A stretch of DNA of 64,000 nucleotides from Paenibacillus rigui (GTDB taxonomy: Bacteria; Bacillota; Bacilli; Paenibacillales; NBRC-103111). Made by a program: the position numbers and the translations under genes. The stretch's first letter is position 1; every line of letters starts with the position of its first letter. Positions 1-7,740 of the stretch are shown here, piece by piece. Under the pieces are notes generated by a model. The model made no database searches. It worked only from the letters and a program-made list of their open reading frames with translations, and had not been told where the DNA came from. Where the stretch lies: positions 186,001 through 250,000 of the forward strand of contig NZ_NMQW01000012.1 in NCBI RefSeq assembly GCF_002234615.1, written 5' to 3'.

Positions 1-1
1 C

Positions 2-403
2 TTCATTAAAGGGGAGCCGACGCAGGGGAACTACCCCAGCATCAAACGGCATGACCTGTTTACCCATGGCTTGAAGGCCTTGCAGGATACAAGCCAATCG
101 AAGTATCAGAAAGCGTTTCAGGAGCTGGCCCCGGAACAGCAAGACGAGCTTCTCGGATTGTTCGAAAAGGGAGAACAGGTTACCGTGACCGGCGGGACGG
201 CTCAACAGTTTTTCAATCTGCTGAAAAATTTCACGATCGAAGGCGTCTATTCCGATCCGCTGTATGGCGGCAACAAGGATATGCAGGGCTGGAAAATGCG
301 CAATTACCCTGGCAACCAAATGAGCTACACCGAAATTATGGCCAAAGACCAGTTTGTCAAAATTGAACCGGCCAGTCTGCACGATCATATGACTGCACAT
401 TGA
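2..403 (+). CDS. Gluconate 2-dehydrogenase subunit 3 family protein (5' truncated)
   Basis: The frame is open from base 2 and ends in TGA, so this is the C-terminal 133 residues of a gene that begins outside the window. The family is the small subunit of three-subunit membrane-bound FAD dehydrogenases, such as gluconate 2-dehydrogenase, and helps assemble or export the flavoprotein. The visible features are a helical, acidic body and the end with YGGN, GWKMRNYPG and a Tyr-rich segment typical of the family. Family members usually start with a twin-arginine signal; that part is not visible here. The next gene is the flavoprotein, 17 bases downstream, followed by tatC and tatA. An internal TTG at 71 could be mistaken for a start, but coding similarity continues upstream of it. 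Confidence 0.8.
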   Translation, partial: FIKGEPTQGNYPSIKRHDLFTHGLKALQDTSQSKYQKAFQELAPEQQDELLGLFEKGEQVTVTGGTAQQFFNLLKNFTIEGVYSDPLYGGNKDMQGWKMRNYPGNQMSYTEIMAKDQFVKIEPASLHDHMTAH

Positions 404-420
404 ACAAGAGGTGAAAGAGC

Positions 421-2145
421 ATGGCGACTAAACTACCAAAGGTACCGGTTGTGATCGTAGGCATGGGCTGGGTCGGCGGCATTATCGCGGCGGAGCTTGC
501 CAAGCAGGGTACGAAAGTGGTTGGACTCGAGCGCGGCAAATCGCGTACGACAACGGACTATTATATGGTGCATGATGAGCTGCGTTATGCGCAGCGCTAT
601 GATTTGATGCAGGATTTATCCAAGGAGACGGTCACCTTCCGGAACACGGAGAAATTGACTGCGGTCCCGATGCGAACCTACGGATCGTTCCTGCTGGGAG
701 AAGGGCTTGGAGGCTCGGGCATTCACTGGAACGGTCAATCGTTCCGCTTCCTCCCATACGATTTTGAAATTTACAGCAAAACGGTGGAGCGTTACGGAAA
801 AAACAAAATTCCTGCGGGAATGACGATTCAGGATTGGGGCATCACCTATGACCAGCTGGAGCCTTATTTCTTGAAATACGAGAATATGGCGGGCATTTCG
901 GGCGATTCGGATGAAAATCCTACAATCGGCAAACGGTCCGCCCCATTTCCAACCCCCGCGATGATTAAAACGCCTATATTGAAAATGTTCGAGGATGCGA
1001 GCAAAAAATTGGGATTGCACCCTTACATGGGCCCTTCTGCAAACTTGTCCCAGCAATACACCAACCCGGATGGCATTACTCGTGCCGCCTGTCAATATTG
1101 TGCCTTCTGTGAGCGGTTCGGCTGCGAATACGGCGCAAAGGCGGATCCGGTCGTTACCGTGCTCCCTGTTGCTGAAAAAACGGGCAATTACGAGCTTCGC
1201 ACCTTTTCCAATGTCATCCAAGTTCTCAATGACGGGAAAAAGGCTACCGGTGTCCTTTATGTGAATACCGTAACCGGTGAACAGTTCGAACAGCCGGCCG
1301 ATATTGTGGTCATGGCCAGCTACGTGTTCAATAACGTGAAGCTTTTGCTGCTGTCCAAGCTCGGCAAGCCATACGATCCGGCCACAGGCAACGGGGTTAT
1401 CGGACGAAACTATGCTTATCAGGTACAGGGAGGTTCCGCAACCGGCTTCTTTGATGATAAGGAATTCAACCTGTACGCAGGGGCAGGGGCTCTTGGCATG
1501 GAGGTCGACGATTTCAACGGGGATAACTTCGACCACGGGCCGTTGAACTTTATCCATGGCGCCGGCATCCGCGTGTACCAGGCAGGCCAAAGACCTATTG
1601 CCAATAATTCGGTTCCTGCCGGAACCCCGGGCTGGGGCGCAGAATTTAAGAAAAAATCGATATTTTATGCAAATCGTACGATCACCGTTTCTCCTCAAGG
1701 CTCCAATATGCCGTGGAGACATCATTATATTGATCTGGACCCGACTTACAAGGACATTTACGGACTTCCGCTACCTCGGGTAACGTTTGATTTCGAGGAT
1801 CAGGACCGGGAAATGGTCAAGTTTCTTGCAACCAAATCAACGGCCATCATGAAGGAAATGGCTCCTACCAACATGGGCTCCTCCGACCAGTTAAAGCCTT
1901 ATAATATCGTACCTTACCAATCCACCCATAATACAGGGGGCGTGGTCATGGGTGCGGACCCCGGCACATCGGCGGTCAACAATTATTTACAAATGTGGGA
2001 TGCAGAAAATGTGTTTGTGGTCGGTGCATCCGCCTTCGCCCATAACAGCGGCTATAACCCGACTGCTACCGTAGGGGCGCTGGCCTATCGGGCAGCGGAA
2101 GGCGTTATCAATTATATCAAAAAAGGCGGCGGCTCACTCGTCTAA
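421..2145 (+). CDS. GMC-family FAD dehydrogenase, flavoprotein subunit
   Basis: This 574-residue GMC oxidoreductase is the catalytic subunit of a membrane-associated sugar or sugar-acid dehydrogenase, by family either gluconate 2-dehydrogenase or a related polyol/aldose enzyme. The N-terminus has the FAD-binding fold (VIVGMGWVGG, about residues 11-20, then the acidic strand end LERG). A cluster C-x2-C-x2-C-x4-C lies at residues 224-235; comparable cysteines bind a [3Fe-4S] centre in the large subunit of FAD glucose/fructose dehydrogenases. The C-terminal GMC domain holds the catalytic FAHNSGYNPT stretch. No signal peptide is present, which fits export in complex with the Tat-targeted small subunit. 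ATG follows AAGAGGTG by eight bases. The exact substrate cannot be told from the sequence. Confidence 0.85.
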   Translation: MATKLPKVPVVIVGMGWVGGIIAAELAKQGTKVVGLERGKSRTTTDYYMVHDELRYAQRYDLMQDLSKETVTFRNTEKLTAVPMRTYGSFLLGEGLGGSGIHWNGQSFRFLPYDFEIYSKTVERYGKNKIPAGMTIQDWGITYDQLEPYFLKYENMAGISGDSDENPTIGKRSAPFPTPAMIKTPILKMFEDASKKLGLHPYMGPSANLSQQYTNPDGITRAACQYCAFCERFGCEYGAKADPVVTVLPVAEKTGNYELRTFSNVIQVLNDGKKATGVLYVNTVTGEQFEQPADIVVMASYVFNNVKLLLLSKLGKPYDPATGNGVIGRNYAYQVQGGSATGFFDDKEFNLYAGAGALGMEVDDFNGDNFDHGPLNFIHGAGIRVYQAGQRPIANNSVPAGTPGWGAEFKKKSIFYANRTITVSPQGSNMPWRHHYIDLDPTYKDIYGLPLPRVTFDFEDQDREMVKFLATKSTAIMKEMAPTNMGSSDQLKPYNIVPYQSTHNTGGVVMGADPGTSAVNNYLQMWDAENVFVVGASAFAHNSGYNPTATVGALAYRAAEGVINYIKKGGGSLV

Positions 2146-2173
2146 GCCTCCTTTGGGAATGGCAGGTGCTCAC

Positions 2174-2902
2174 ATGGAAAACCAGGAATGGATCGAACAT
2201 TTGACGGAGCTCCGCAAAAGGCTGATCGTTGTAGCAGGATGGTTTATACTCACCTTCGGCGGGGGCGTTACCGCTGCCCCTGCCCTCCTGCGATTTATCA
2301 AATCCCAGCCTACGGCCGCCAACATTCAGTGGAACGTATTCTCGTTTACGGACGGCTTGTTCATTTATATGAAATGCGCGCTGCTGCTTGCGGTTCTGTT
2401 CACGCTTCCCGTCCTGTTCTATCACCTGTGGGCTTTTGCACGCCCGGGCTTGACCGAGCAGGAAGCGAACGGCACGCTCGTTTACCTTCCTGCCTCGTTT
2501 CTGCTGTTTCTGACCGGGCTGTGCTTCAGCTATTTCGTCGTCTTTCCGATGATGGTGCATTTCATGATGAGGATGAACAAAAGTATCGGAGCGGTGGAAA
2601 CGTACGGAATCGACAAATATTTCACTTTTCTGTTCGATGTGGTGTTTCCGCTGTCGACTGCCTTCGAGCTCCCCGTCGTCATCCTGTTTCTGACGAAGAT
2701 CGGTTTGGTTACTCCGGACGTGCTGAGAAAAGTACGCAAGCATGCGTATGTTGGGCTTGCCATTGTCGGCTCCTGCTTGTCGCCGCCGGATTTTTTCTCT
2801 CATCTGTCGGTCACCATTCCGCTCATCCTGTTGTTTGAAATCAGCATTCTCGTCTCCGGCTGGCAGTACCGGTCGATGAAGGAGCCGCTGCCCAGCGGTT
2901 AA
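2174..2902 (+). CDS. tatC: Sec-independent protein translocase subunit TatC
   Basis: This 242-residue polytopic membrane protein is the substrate-recognition subunit of the twin-arginine translocase. It opens with the TatC hallmark HLTELRKRL and then has about six hydrophobic segments, with the conserved P and F/E-rich loops (FYHLWAFARPGLTEQE; AFELPVVI). I chose the ATG at 2174, behind GGCAGGTG, over the in-frame TTG at 2153 and ATG at 2159 because those overlap the best ribosome site. It begins 28 bases after the GMC dehydrogenase, so it is probably co-transcribed with it and likely serves to export that complex. Confidence 0.9.
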   Translation: MENQEWIEHLTELRKRLIVVAGWFILTFGGGVTAAPALLRFIKSQPTAANIQWNVFSFTDGLFIYMKCALLLAVLFTLPVLFYHLWAFARPGLTEQEANGTLVYLPASFLLFLTGLCFSYFVVFPMMVHFMMRMNKSIGAVETYGIDKYFTFLFDVVFPLSTAFELPVVILFLTKIGLVTPDVLRKVRKHAYVGLAIVGSCLSPPDFFSHLSVTIPLILLFEISILVSGWQYRSMKEPLPSG

Positions 2903-2929
2903 CCTATTCTGAATCAAGGAGTGATTCGC

Positions 2930-3121
2930 ATGTTTAACAACATCGGCATTTCAGGCTTGATTATTATCCTGGCCATCGCATTAATCGTGTTTGGCCCGGC
3001 CAAGCTTCCCCAGCTCGGACGCGCTTTTGGCGATACGCTTCGTGAATTCCGCAATTCCACGCGCGGCATCGTGGAGGATGAAGTCGAGAAGCCCCGCGAA
3101 GAGCCTAAGCAGCTGCTCTAA
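2930..3121 (+). CDS. tatA: Twin-arginine translocase subunit TatA
   Basis: This 63-residue protein has one transmembrane helix (residues about 6-22), the family motif [10 protein letters not shown], an amphipathic helix and a charged tail. It forms the pore-lining oligomer of the Tat pathway. AAGGAGTG lies just upstream of ATG 2930; the in-frame GTG at 2921 is part of that ribosome site and was rejected as start. The order tatC then tatA is the reverse of the common tatA-tatC arrangement. The gene is the last of the operon and is followed by a strong hairpin. Confidence 0.9.
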   Translation: MFNNIGISGLIIILAIALIVFGPAKLPQLGRAFGDTLREFRNSTRGIVEDEVEKPREEPKQLL

Positions 3122-3168
3122 AAGCTAAGAACGATTGTGCTTACCGCGCCTTTCGGAAAAACAAACCA

Positions 3169-3216
3169 AACAAGCCGCAAAGACGACCTTCGTCCATGCG
3201 GCTTGTTCCATTTTTC
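3169..3216. terminator. Bidirectional rho-independent terminator between tatA and the spoIIB-like gene
   Basis: Eleven-base arms (AACAAGCCGCA at 3169-3179, TGCGGCTTGTT at 3197-3207) enclose a smaller GACGA/TCGTC hairpin. Runs of T follow on the plus strand, and T-rich sequence follows on the minus strand. It separates the convergent tatA and SPOR-domain genes. Confidence 0.85.
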
Positions 3217-3294
3217 TACGACGCCTCCGTTTTTGAATGATTCCGGAGGGAAGCTTTGACTCTACAAGCGATTGTCTCGTACCTCACCACTTAT

Positions 3295-4695
3295 TTATTG
3301 TACCGATACCGCTTTACGCAGCTCCTTTTGGCTAATGACGTACTGCATTAATGCCGTTTGTGCCTGCCACATGTACGATGGAGCCGGATTCTTTTTGTAT
3401 TCATCCAACGACACGACGGCCGTGTTCAGAGCCGTATTCATTTTTTGCACAGCTGCTTTGGCATCGTCGGCCAATCCCTCTGTCGCGGCTGCGGTCAGCC
3501 CTGTCCACGTCTGGTGCGCGGTTTTGATCGACTGCACCGATGCATCCGATAGGGGCCCCGGCTTGGCTTCTGCCAACTTGGCCGTTGTTACCGGTGCGAT
3601 AAGCCCGAGCAGCTTATCCCCTTGCGAAACATAAGAGGCGAAGGCATCAGAAGACTTGCCGCTCCATTTCATCTTGCTTACTGCCGGCAGCTCCACGCTC
3701 TTCACCAGCACATCCATTTTCTTTTGCTGGAATTGCTGTGCCAAGCCGAGTGCATCATCCCGTGTCAAACTCATCCCTACGTATACCGGATATTTATCCC
3801 CTGCCTCGCTTACGGCACCGAAGCCTTTCTTTTTGAGATCGGCTTGAGCCGCATCCGCACTTTGAGACGTGCTGAATACACCGCTCTGCAGGAAGCTGTA
3901 GGTTTTGGCTCCGATATTGACCGCTACTGTCGCCGCACTGGATGTCAAAGCCGCCGTACCGCCTCCTGCCGCCTTGGCTCCGGCAGCTGCCGTTGTTTTA
4001 TCTCCGGCGGGTGAGGTGGAAGCCGCCACAGAAGAAGACTGACCGGAAGGCACATTGCTCTTTGCCGCATTCTGTGTGTCCTTGGCATCATCGGAAAACA
4101 TCGAGAGCACGAAGAAGCCGAAGGCAACCCCCGTAATCACCGCACCCGTGACGGACGTCACGATTTTGATCCACGACGAGCCCGGACGCTTCGTAATATA
4201 GGCGGTCTCTTCCGGAACATACCACCGATGATCCCGAAGAGGCTCAAGCTCCGGCTGAGCATAGCGTTCCTGATGGCCTATGCTGTCTTTACTATCCGCT
4301 TGCCTGGTATCTATATACCCGGACTCGGGATGAACCGACGTGCCTTGCGGCATTGTAGAGCCGCCCGAATCTCGAATCAGCTTCTCTACCCGCTGGGTCT
4401 CGATATCGAACGAGCTTTGCCAGCCCCCGAAATCCGTCGTGTATTGATTCAACGCTTGGCCATCAATGAAGGGCGACTGTGAAGCTCCCGCAGGCTGCGG
4501 CGTTATAGAGACGGATGCCTGCTCCAGGTTTGCTGGCTGAAGCGTATCGCTTGGATCCGGCTTCTCATCCAAAACCCGGTATTCCTCATTGCGCAGCGGA
4601 ATGACCGTAGGCTGAGACTCTTTCACTATACGATCGGCGCCGCGTTGACGCCCAGGGTCGTGGTCAAATCGAAAGGTCATTTTGGCTTTGTTCAT
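3295..4695 (-). CDS. SPOR-domain membrane protein, SpoIIB-like
   Basis: This 466-residue single-pass membrane protein has a long charged, Pro/Gln-rich cytoplasmic part (1-174), a transmembrane helix (about 175-200), an Ala/Ser/Thr linker and a C-terminal SPOR (septal peptidoglycan-binding) domain at about 264-340 (TYSFLQSGVF...YPVYVGM). SpoIIB of Bacillus has the same design, acts in septal peptidoglycan degradation during engulfment, and lies next to folC; here folC and murC are the upstream neighbours. The start ATG 4695 follows AAGGGAG by eight bases; an ATG at 4770 has no such site. The terminator at 4795-4839 isolates it from murC, so it must have its own promoter. SpoIIB of B. subtilis is shorter (about 330 residues), so the name is by architecture and synteny. 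Confidence 0.65.
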   Translation of the reverse strand: MNKAKMTFRFDHDPGRQRGADRIVKESQPTVIPLRNEEYRVLDEKPDPSDTLQPANLEQASVSITPQPAGASQSPFIDGQALNQYTTDFGGWQSSFDIETQRVEKLIRDSGGSTMPQGTSVHPESGYIDTRQADSKDSIGHQERYAQPELEPLRDHRWYVPEETAYITKRPGSSWIKIVTSVTGAVITGVAFGFFVLSMFSDDAKDTQNAAKSNVPSGQSSSVAASTSPAGDKTTAAAGAKAAGGGTAALTSSAATVAVNIGAKTYSFLQSGVFSTSQSADAAQADLKKKGFGAVSEAGDKYPVYVGMSLTRDDALGLAQQFQQKKMDVLVKSVELPAVSKMKWSGKSSDAFASYVSQGDKLLGLIAPVTTAKLAEAKPGPLSDASVQSIKTAHQTWTGLTAAATEGLADDAKAAVQKMNTALNTAVVSLDEYKKNPAPSYMWQAQTALMQYVISQKELRKAVSVQ

Positions 4696-4794
4696 TTCGG
4701 CATCTCCCTTGTCCATTTTTTGTATTAATAGACTATGAAAGGATCGCAGGAAATAGAACAGGCTTTGCAAATCAAGACTAACCGGCTGCTTCGG

Positions 4795-4839
4795 AAAAAA
4801 GACAAGACACAGGCTACTTCTCCCCGTGTCTTGTCTTTT
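4795..4839 (-). terminator. Rho-independent terminator downstream of murC
   Basis: Fourteen-base perfect arms (AAAAGACAAGACAC and its complement) enclose a 15-base loop and are followed on the minus strand by six T. It ends the valS-folC-murC transcript before the spoIIB-like gene. Confidence 0.85.
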
Positions 4840-4930
4840 GTCCAGTAGATCAGAAAGTGTAAGTTTCCTAACCTTCGTCTACCTTGACAAACGCATGCCA
4901 TCTGGAAGATGGCGAAGTCGTTTATCCTTG

Positions 4931-4963
4931 GACAAGCCTACATGTCGTTAGGCTTGTCGTTTT
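4931..4963 (+). terminator. Hairpin spanning the murC stop codon with T-tract on the plus strand
   Basis: Ten-base arms (GACAAGCCTA / TAGGCTTGTC) flank an eight-base loop; the murC stop codon lies at the loop/stem border. The T-tract (GTTTTTC) is on the plus strand, so as a terminator it would stop antisense transcription entering murC. It may instead protect the murC mRNA 3' end. Confidence 0.5.
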
Positions 4964-6351
4964 TCATTTTGCTCCATTGCGCCGCTTTCCAGCGCTTTCG
5001 CCAAACCGTCGGCTGCCTTCCAAATATCTCCTGCTCCCATTGTGAGCACCAGATCCCCGCTTGCTACAGTGCCAAGCAAGTAGGATTGCACTTCCTCTTT
5101 ACTCGGTATATACCGGACATTCGCATTGCTGTTCTGGCGAATCAGCTCTACGAGCTTCGCGGAGGTAATGCCCTCGATCTGCTTCTCACCCGCAGGGGAG
5201 TAGATATCTGTAATGATAACTTCATCCGCATCGGGAAAAGCGCGGCTGAACTGCTCGAACAAAAAATACGTTCTCGTGTAGCGCTGAGGCTGAAACACGG
5301 CAACAATCCGTTTCCCGGTTGCCTTTGCCGCACTGATTGTCGCTTCAATTTCCGTCGGATGGTGAGCGTAATCATCGATTACGAGGATATCATCCACTTC
5401 CCCAAGCACCTGGAAGCGTCTTTTGGCACCGCGGAACTCCGTAATGGCTTCGGCTACCTGCTCGAACGAGAGTCCTGCCTCCAGGCATGTAATCAGTGTA
5501 GCCATTGCATTATATACGTTATGTTTGCCCGGAACGGACAGCTGGATCGTTCCTAGAGCTTTGCCCTGGAACTCCACATCAAACCGCGCCTTGCGGTCGC
5601 CCAGTTCAAGATTGCGGGCTATATAATCGGCATCGTCTTCGATCCCGTAAGTAATCACCTGACTATGGATTTGCGGGATCATCTCCCGCAGGTAAGCGTC
5701 GTCTTTACAGACAACCGCTTTGCCGTCTTCTTTTACCTGACTCAAAAATTGAGCATACGCATGCTTCAAATTTTCAAAGTCACCGTTGTAATTTTCCAAA
5801 TGGTCCGCTTCAATATTGTTCACCAATGCAATATACGGATGATATTGAAGGAACGAGCCGTCGCTCTCATCTGCCTCGGCTACCACCCAATCCCCTTGGC
5901 CTGCCTTGGCATTGCTACCCAAATTCATAATCTCTCCGCCGATGATGTAGGTAGGGTCCTTCTGACAGCCTTCCAATACAAGCGCAATCATCGAGGACGT
6001 TGTCGTCTTCCCATGTGCACCTGCAACGGCAATGCCTTTTTTCGTATTCATGAGGCGGCCCAGCATCTGGGAACGGTGAAGAATCGGAATGTTCAGCTTC
6101 TGGGCTTCCGCGATCTCCACATTATCCTTGGACAAAGCCGTCGAATACACGACAACGTCCGCCCCTTTTACATGATCCGCTTCATGGCCTATGAAAACTT
6201 GCGCTCCCTTGGCAGCAAGCTTTTCAGTAAGCTCCTGCCGAGCCAAATCGGAACCTGATACTTGATAGCCCATTTCCAGCATCACCTTGGCAATAGCACT
6301 CATACCATACCCGCCAATTCCGATAAAATGGATGTGCTCAGATGTATTCAC
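4948..6351 (-). CDS. murC: UDP-N-acetylmuramate-L-alanine ligase MurC
   Basis: This Mur ligase adds L-Ala to UDP-MurNAc in cytoplasmic peptidoglycan synthesis. The 467-residue protein starts with the UDP-binding fold (HFIGIGGYGMSAIA), then the ATP P-loop GAHGKTTTSSM, the conserved EADESDGSFL and NNIEADHLENY segments, and the C-terminal DDYAHHPTEI and FQPQRYTRT motifs. The GTG at 6351, seven bases after the folC stop and preceded by a weak GGTGAG site, gives the usual MurC N-terminus. The longer frame to ATG 6411 would overlap folC by 53 bases. It is the last gene of the valS-folC-murC unit. Confidence 0.92.
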   Translation of the reverse strand: MNTSEHIHFIGIGGYGMSAIAKVMLEMGYQVSGSDLARQELTEKLAAKGAQVFIGHEADHVKGADVVVYSTALSKDNVEIAEAQKLNIPILHRSQMLGRLMNTKKGIAVAGAHGKTTTSSMIALVLEGCQKDPTYIIGGEIMNLGSNAKAGQGDWVVAEADESDGSFLQYHPYIALVNNIEADHLENYNGDFENLKHAYAQFLSQVKEDGKAVVCKDDAYLREMIPQIHSQVITYGIEDDADYIARNLELGDRKARFDVEFQGKALGTIQLSVPGKHNVYNAMATLITCLEAGLSFEQVAEAITEFRGAKRRFQVLGEVDDILVIDDYAHHPTEIEATISAAKATGKRIVAVFQPQRYTRTYFLFEQFSRAFPDADEVIITDIYSPAGEKQIEGITSAKLVELIRQNSNANVRYIPSKEEVQSYLLGTVASGDLVLTMGAGDIWKAADGLAKALESGAMEQNEKRQA

Positions 6352-6358
6352 GCCGCTC

Positions 6359-7735
6359 TCACCAGCCTTTTTCAGAATCGGTTTGATGTACGATCCAGGA
6401 ACGAACATCACCTATTAAATATAATGTGCCGGAAACGACAGCCAAGTCGTCTTGTGCTGTCTTGCCCTTGACCAGCTCCAGCGCCGCTTTCCAATCCGGT
6501 TCTACGATCACTTCCACATCGGTGCGGCCCATTTCCTTAAGCAGCGTCCTGGCCAGCTCGGCTAGCTTGGCAGCATCCTCCTTCTTATGCCAATCCGGCT
6601 CGGTAAGGATGAGTGTATCCACCAATGGTAGTATATGCTGCAAATATCCGGAATGATTCTTTGTAGAGAGCATTCCCATCACAAAATGCAAATTTTTGTA
6701 TGCATACGTATCGCGCAGAGCTTGAGCCAGGGCGGCCCCACCCTCGGGGTTATGCGCCCCGTCAACGAGCATTCTAGGCGATTGGCTGATCATCTCCAGG
6801 CGCCCTGCCCATTGCGTTGCTTTCATCGCGCTGTACAGCACGTCATCCTCAACGATCAGGGCATAATATTGGCGCAGCACCTCCAGCGTCATGAGTGCAA
6901 CCGAAGCGTTCTGCAGCTGATGTCTGCCGTTCATGGATATGCCGACCTTCGGAATGCCGCGGAAAGGCCCGAAGAAATGAAACGACTGGTCATTTTCCCG
7001 ATCCGCGATCGCTTCATAACGGAAATGGCGGCCGCTCAAATATAAGGTACTTTGCTTCGCCCTGCTCACCCGCTCCAAAACCGCAATCGCCTCGGGCTGA
7101 TCCACGGCACTAACGACAGGCACTCCCGCCTTGATGATTCCCGCTTTCTCGGCAGCCACTTTTTCCAGTGTATCGCCCAAAATCTCCATATGGTCATGGC
7201 CGACATTCGTGATCGCTGTCACGATAGGTGTAACAATGTTTGTGGAATCCAGTCTTCCCCCCAGGCCGGTTTCCCAAACAACAAAGTCCGGATAAGCGAC
7301 ATGAGCGAAATATTCGATAGCTAAGGCCGTGGACACTTCAAACATGGTCGGCTGGCCCAGTTCCGTCGCAGCGACCTGCTCGACCAACCGCTTAACCTTA
7401 TTGACAACACGGACCAGATCCTCATCCGCAATATTTTCACCATTGAGCCGGATACGGTCCGTATATTTTTCAATATACGGAGACGTAAAGGTGCCTACAT
7501 CATAACCGGCCTGCTTGATGACCTCACTCAAAAAGGCGCAGACGGAGCCCTTCCCATTCGTGCCGGCCACATGAATGAATTTCAAGCGGCGCTCCGGGTG
7601 GCCCAGCAGCTCCATCAGCTTTTCCATCCGTTTGAGGCCCGGCTTGATTCCGAACGGGACCAAATGCACGATCCACTCGACCGCATCCGCCGCATTCTGA
7701 AAACCGCCTGTACCCTGCGTGTTTTCTTCGCTCAT
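6359..7735 (-). CDS. folC: Bifunctional folylpolyglutamate synthase / dihydrofolate synthase
   Basis: This enzyme adds glutamate to dihydropteroate and extends folate polyglutamate chains, with ATP, in the cytoplasm. The 458 residues carry the Mur-ligase-type P-loop HVAGTNGKGSV, the conserved TSPYIEKYTDRIRLNG, VWETGLGGRLDSTN, TNVGHDHMEILG and DGAHNPEGG stretches. ATG 7735 follows AAAGGGTGA by about six bases and is preferred to the GTG at 7744, which overlaps the valS stop (GTGA) and would sit too close to the ribosome site. Coupling to valS is likely. Confidence 0.92.
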   Translation of the reverse strand: MSEENTQGTGGFQNAADAVEWIVHLVPFGIKPGLKRMEKLMELLGHPERRLKFIHVAGTNGKGSVCAFLSEVIKQAGYDVGTFTSPYIEKYTDRIRLNGENIADEDLVRVVNKVKRLVEQVAATELGQPTMFEVSTALAIEYFAHVAYPDFVVWETGLGGRLDSTNIVTPIVTAITNVGHDHMEILGDTLEKVAAEKAGIIKAGVPVVSAVDQPEAIAVLERVSRAKQSTLYLSGRHFRYEAIADRENDQSFHFFGPFRGIPKVGISMNGRHQLQNASVALMTLEVLRQYYALIVEDDVLYSAMKATQWAGRLEMISQSPRMLVDGAHNPEGGAALAQALRDTYAYKNLHFVMGMLSTKNHSGYLQHILPLVDTLILTEPDWHKKEDAAKLAELARTLLKEMGRTDVEVIVEPDWKAALELVKGKTAQDDLAVVSGTLYLIGDVRSWIVHQTDSEKGW

Positions 7736-7740
7736 CAAAC

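Noticed and set aside
616-1725. 369-codon minus-strand frame inside the GMC dehydrogenase
   Set aside because: The opposite strand encodes a clear GMC protein with all motifs; this frame has no recognisable content.
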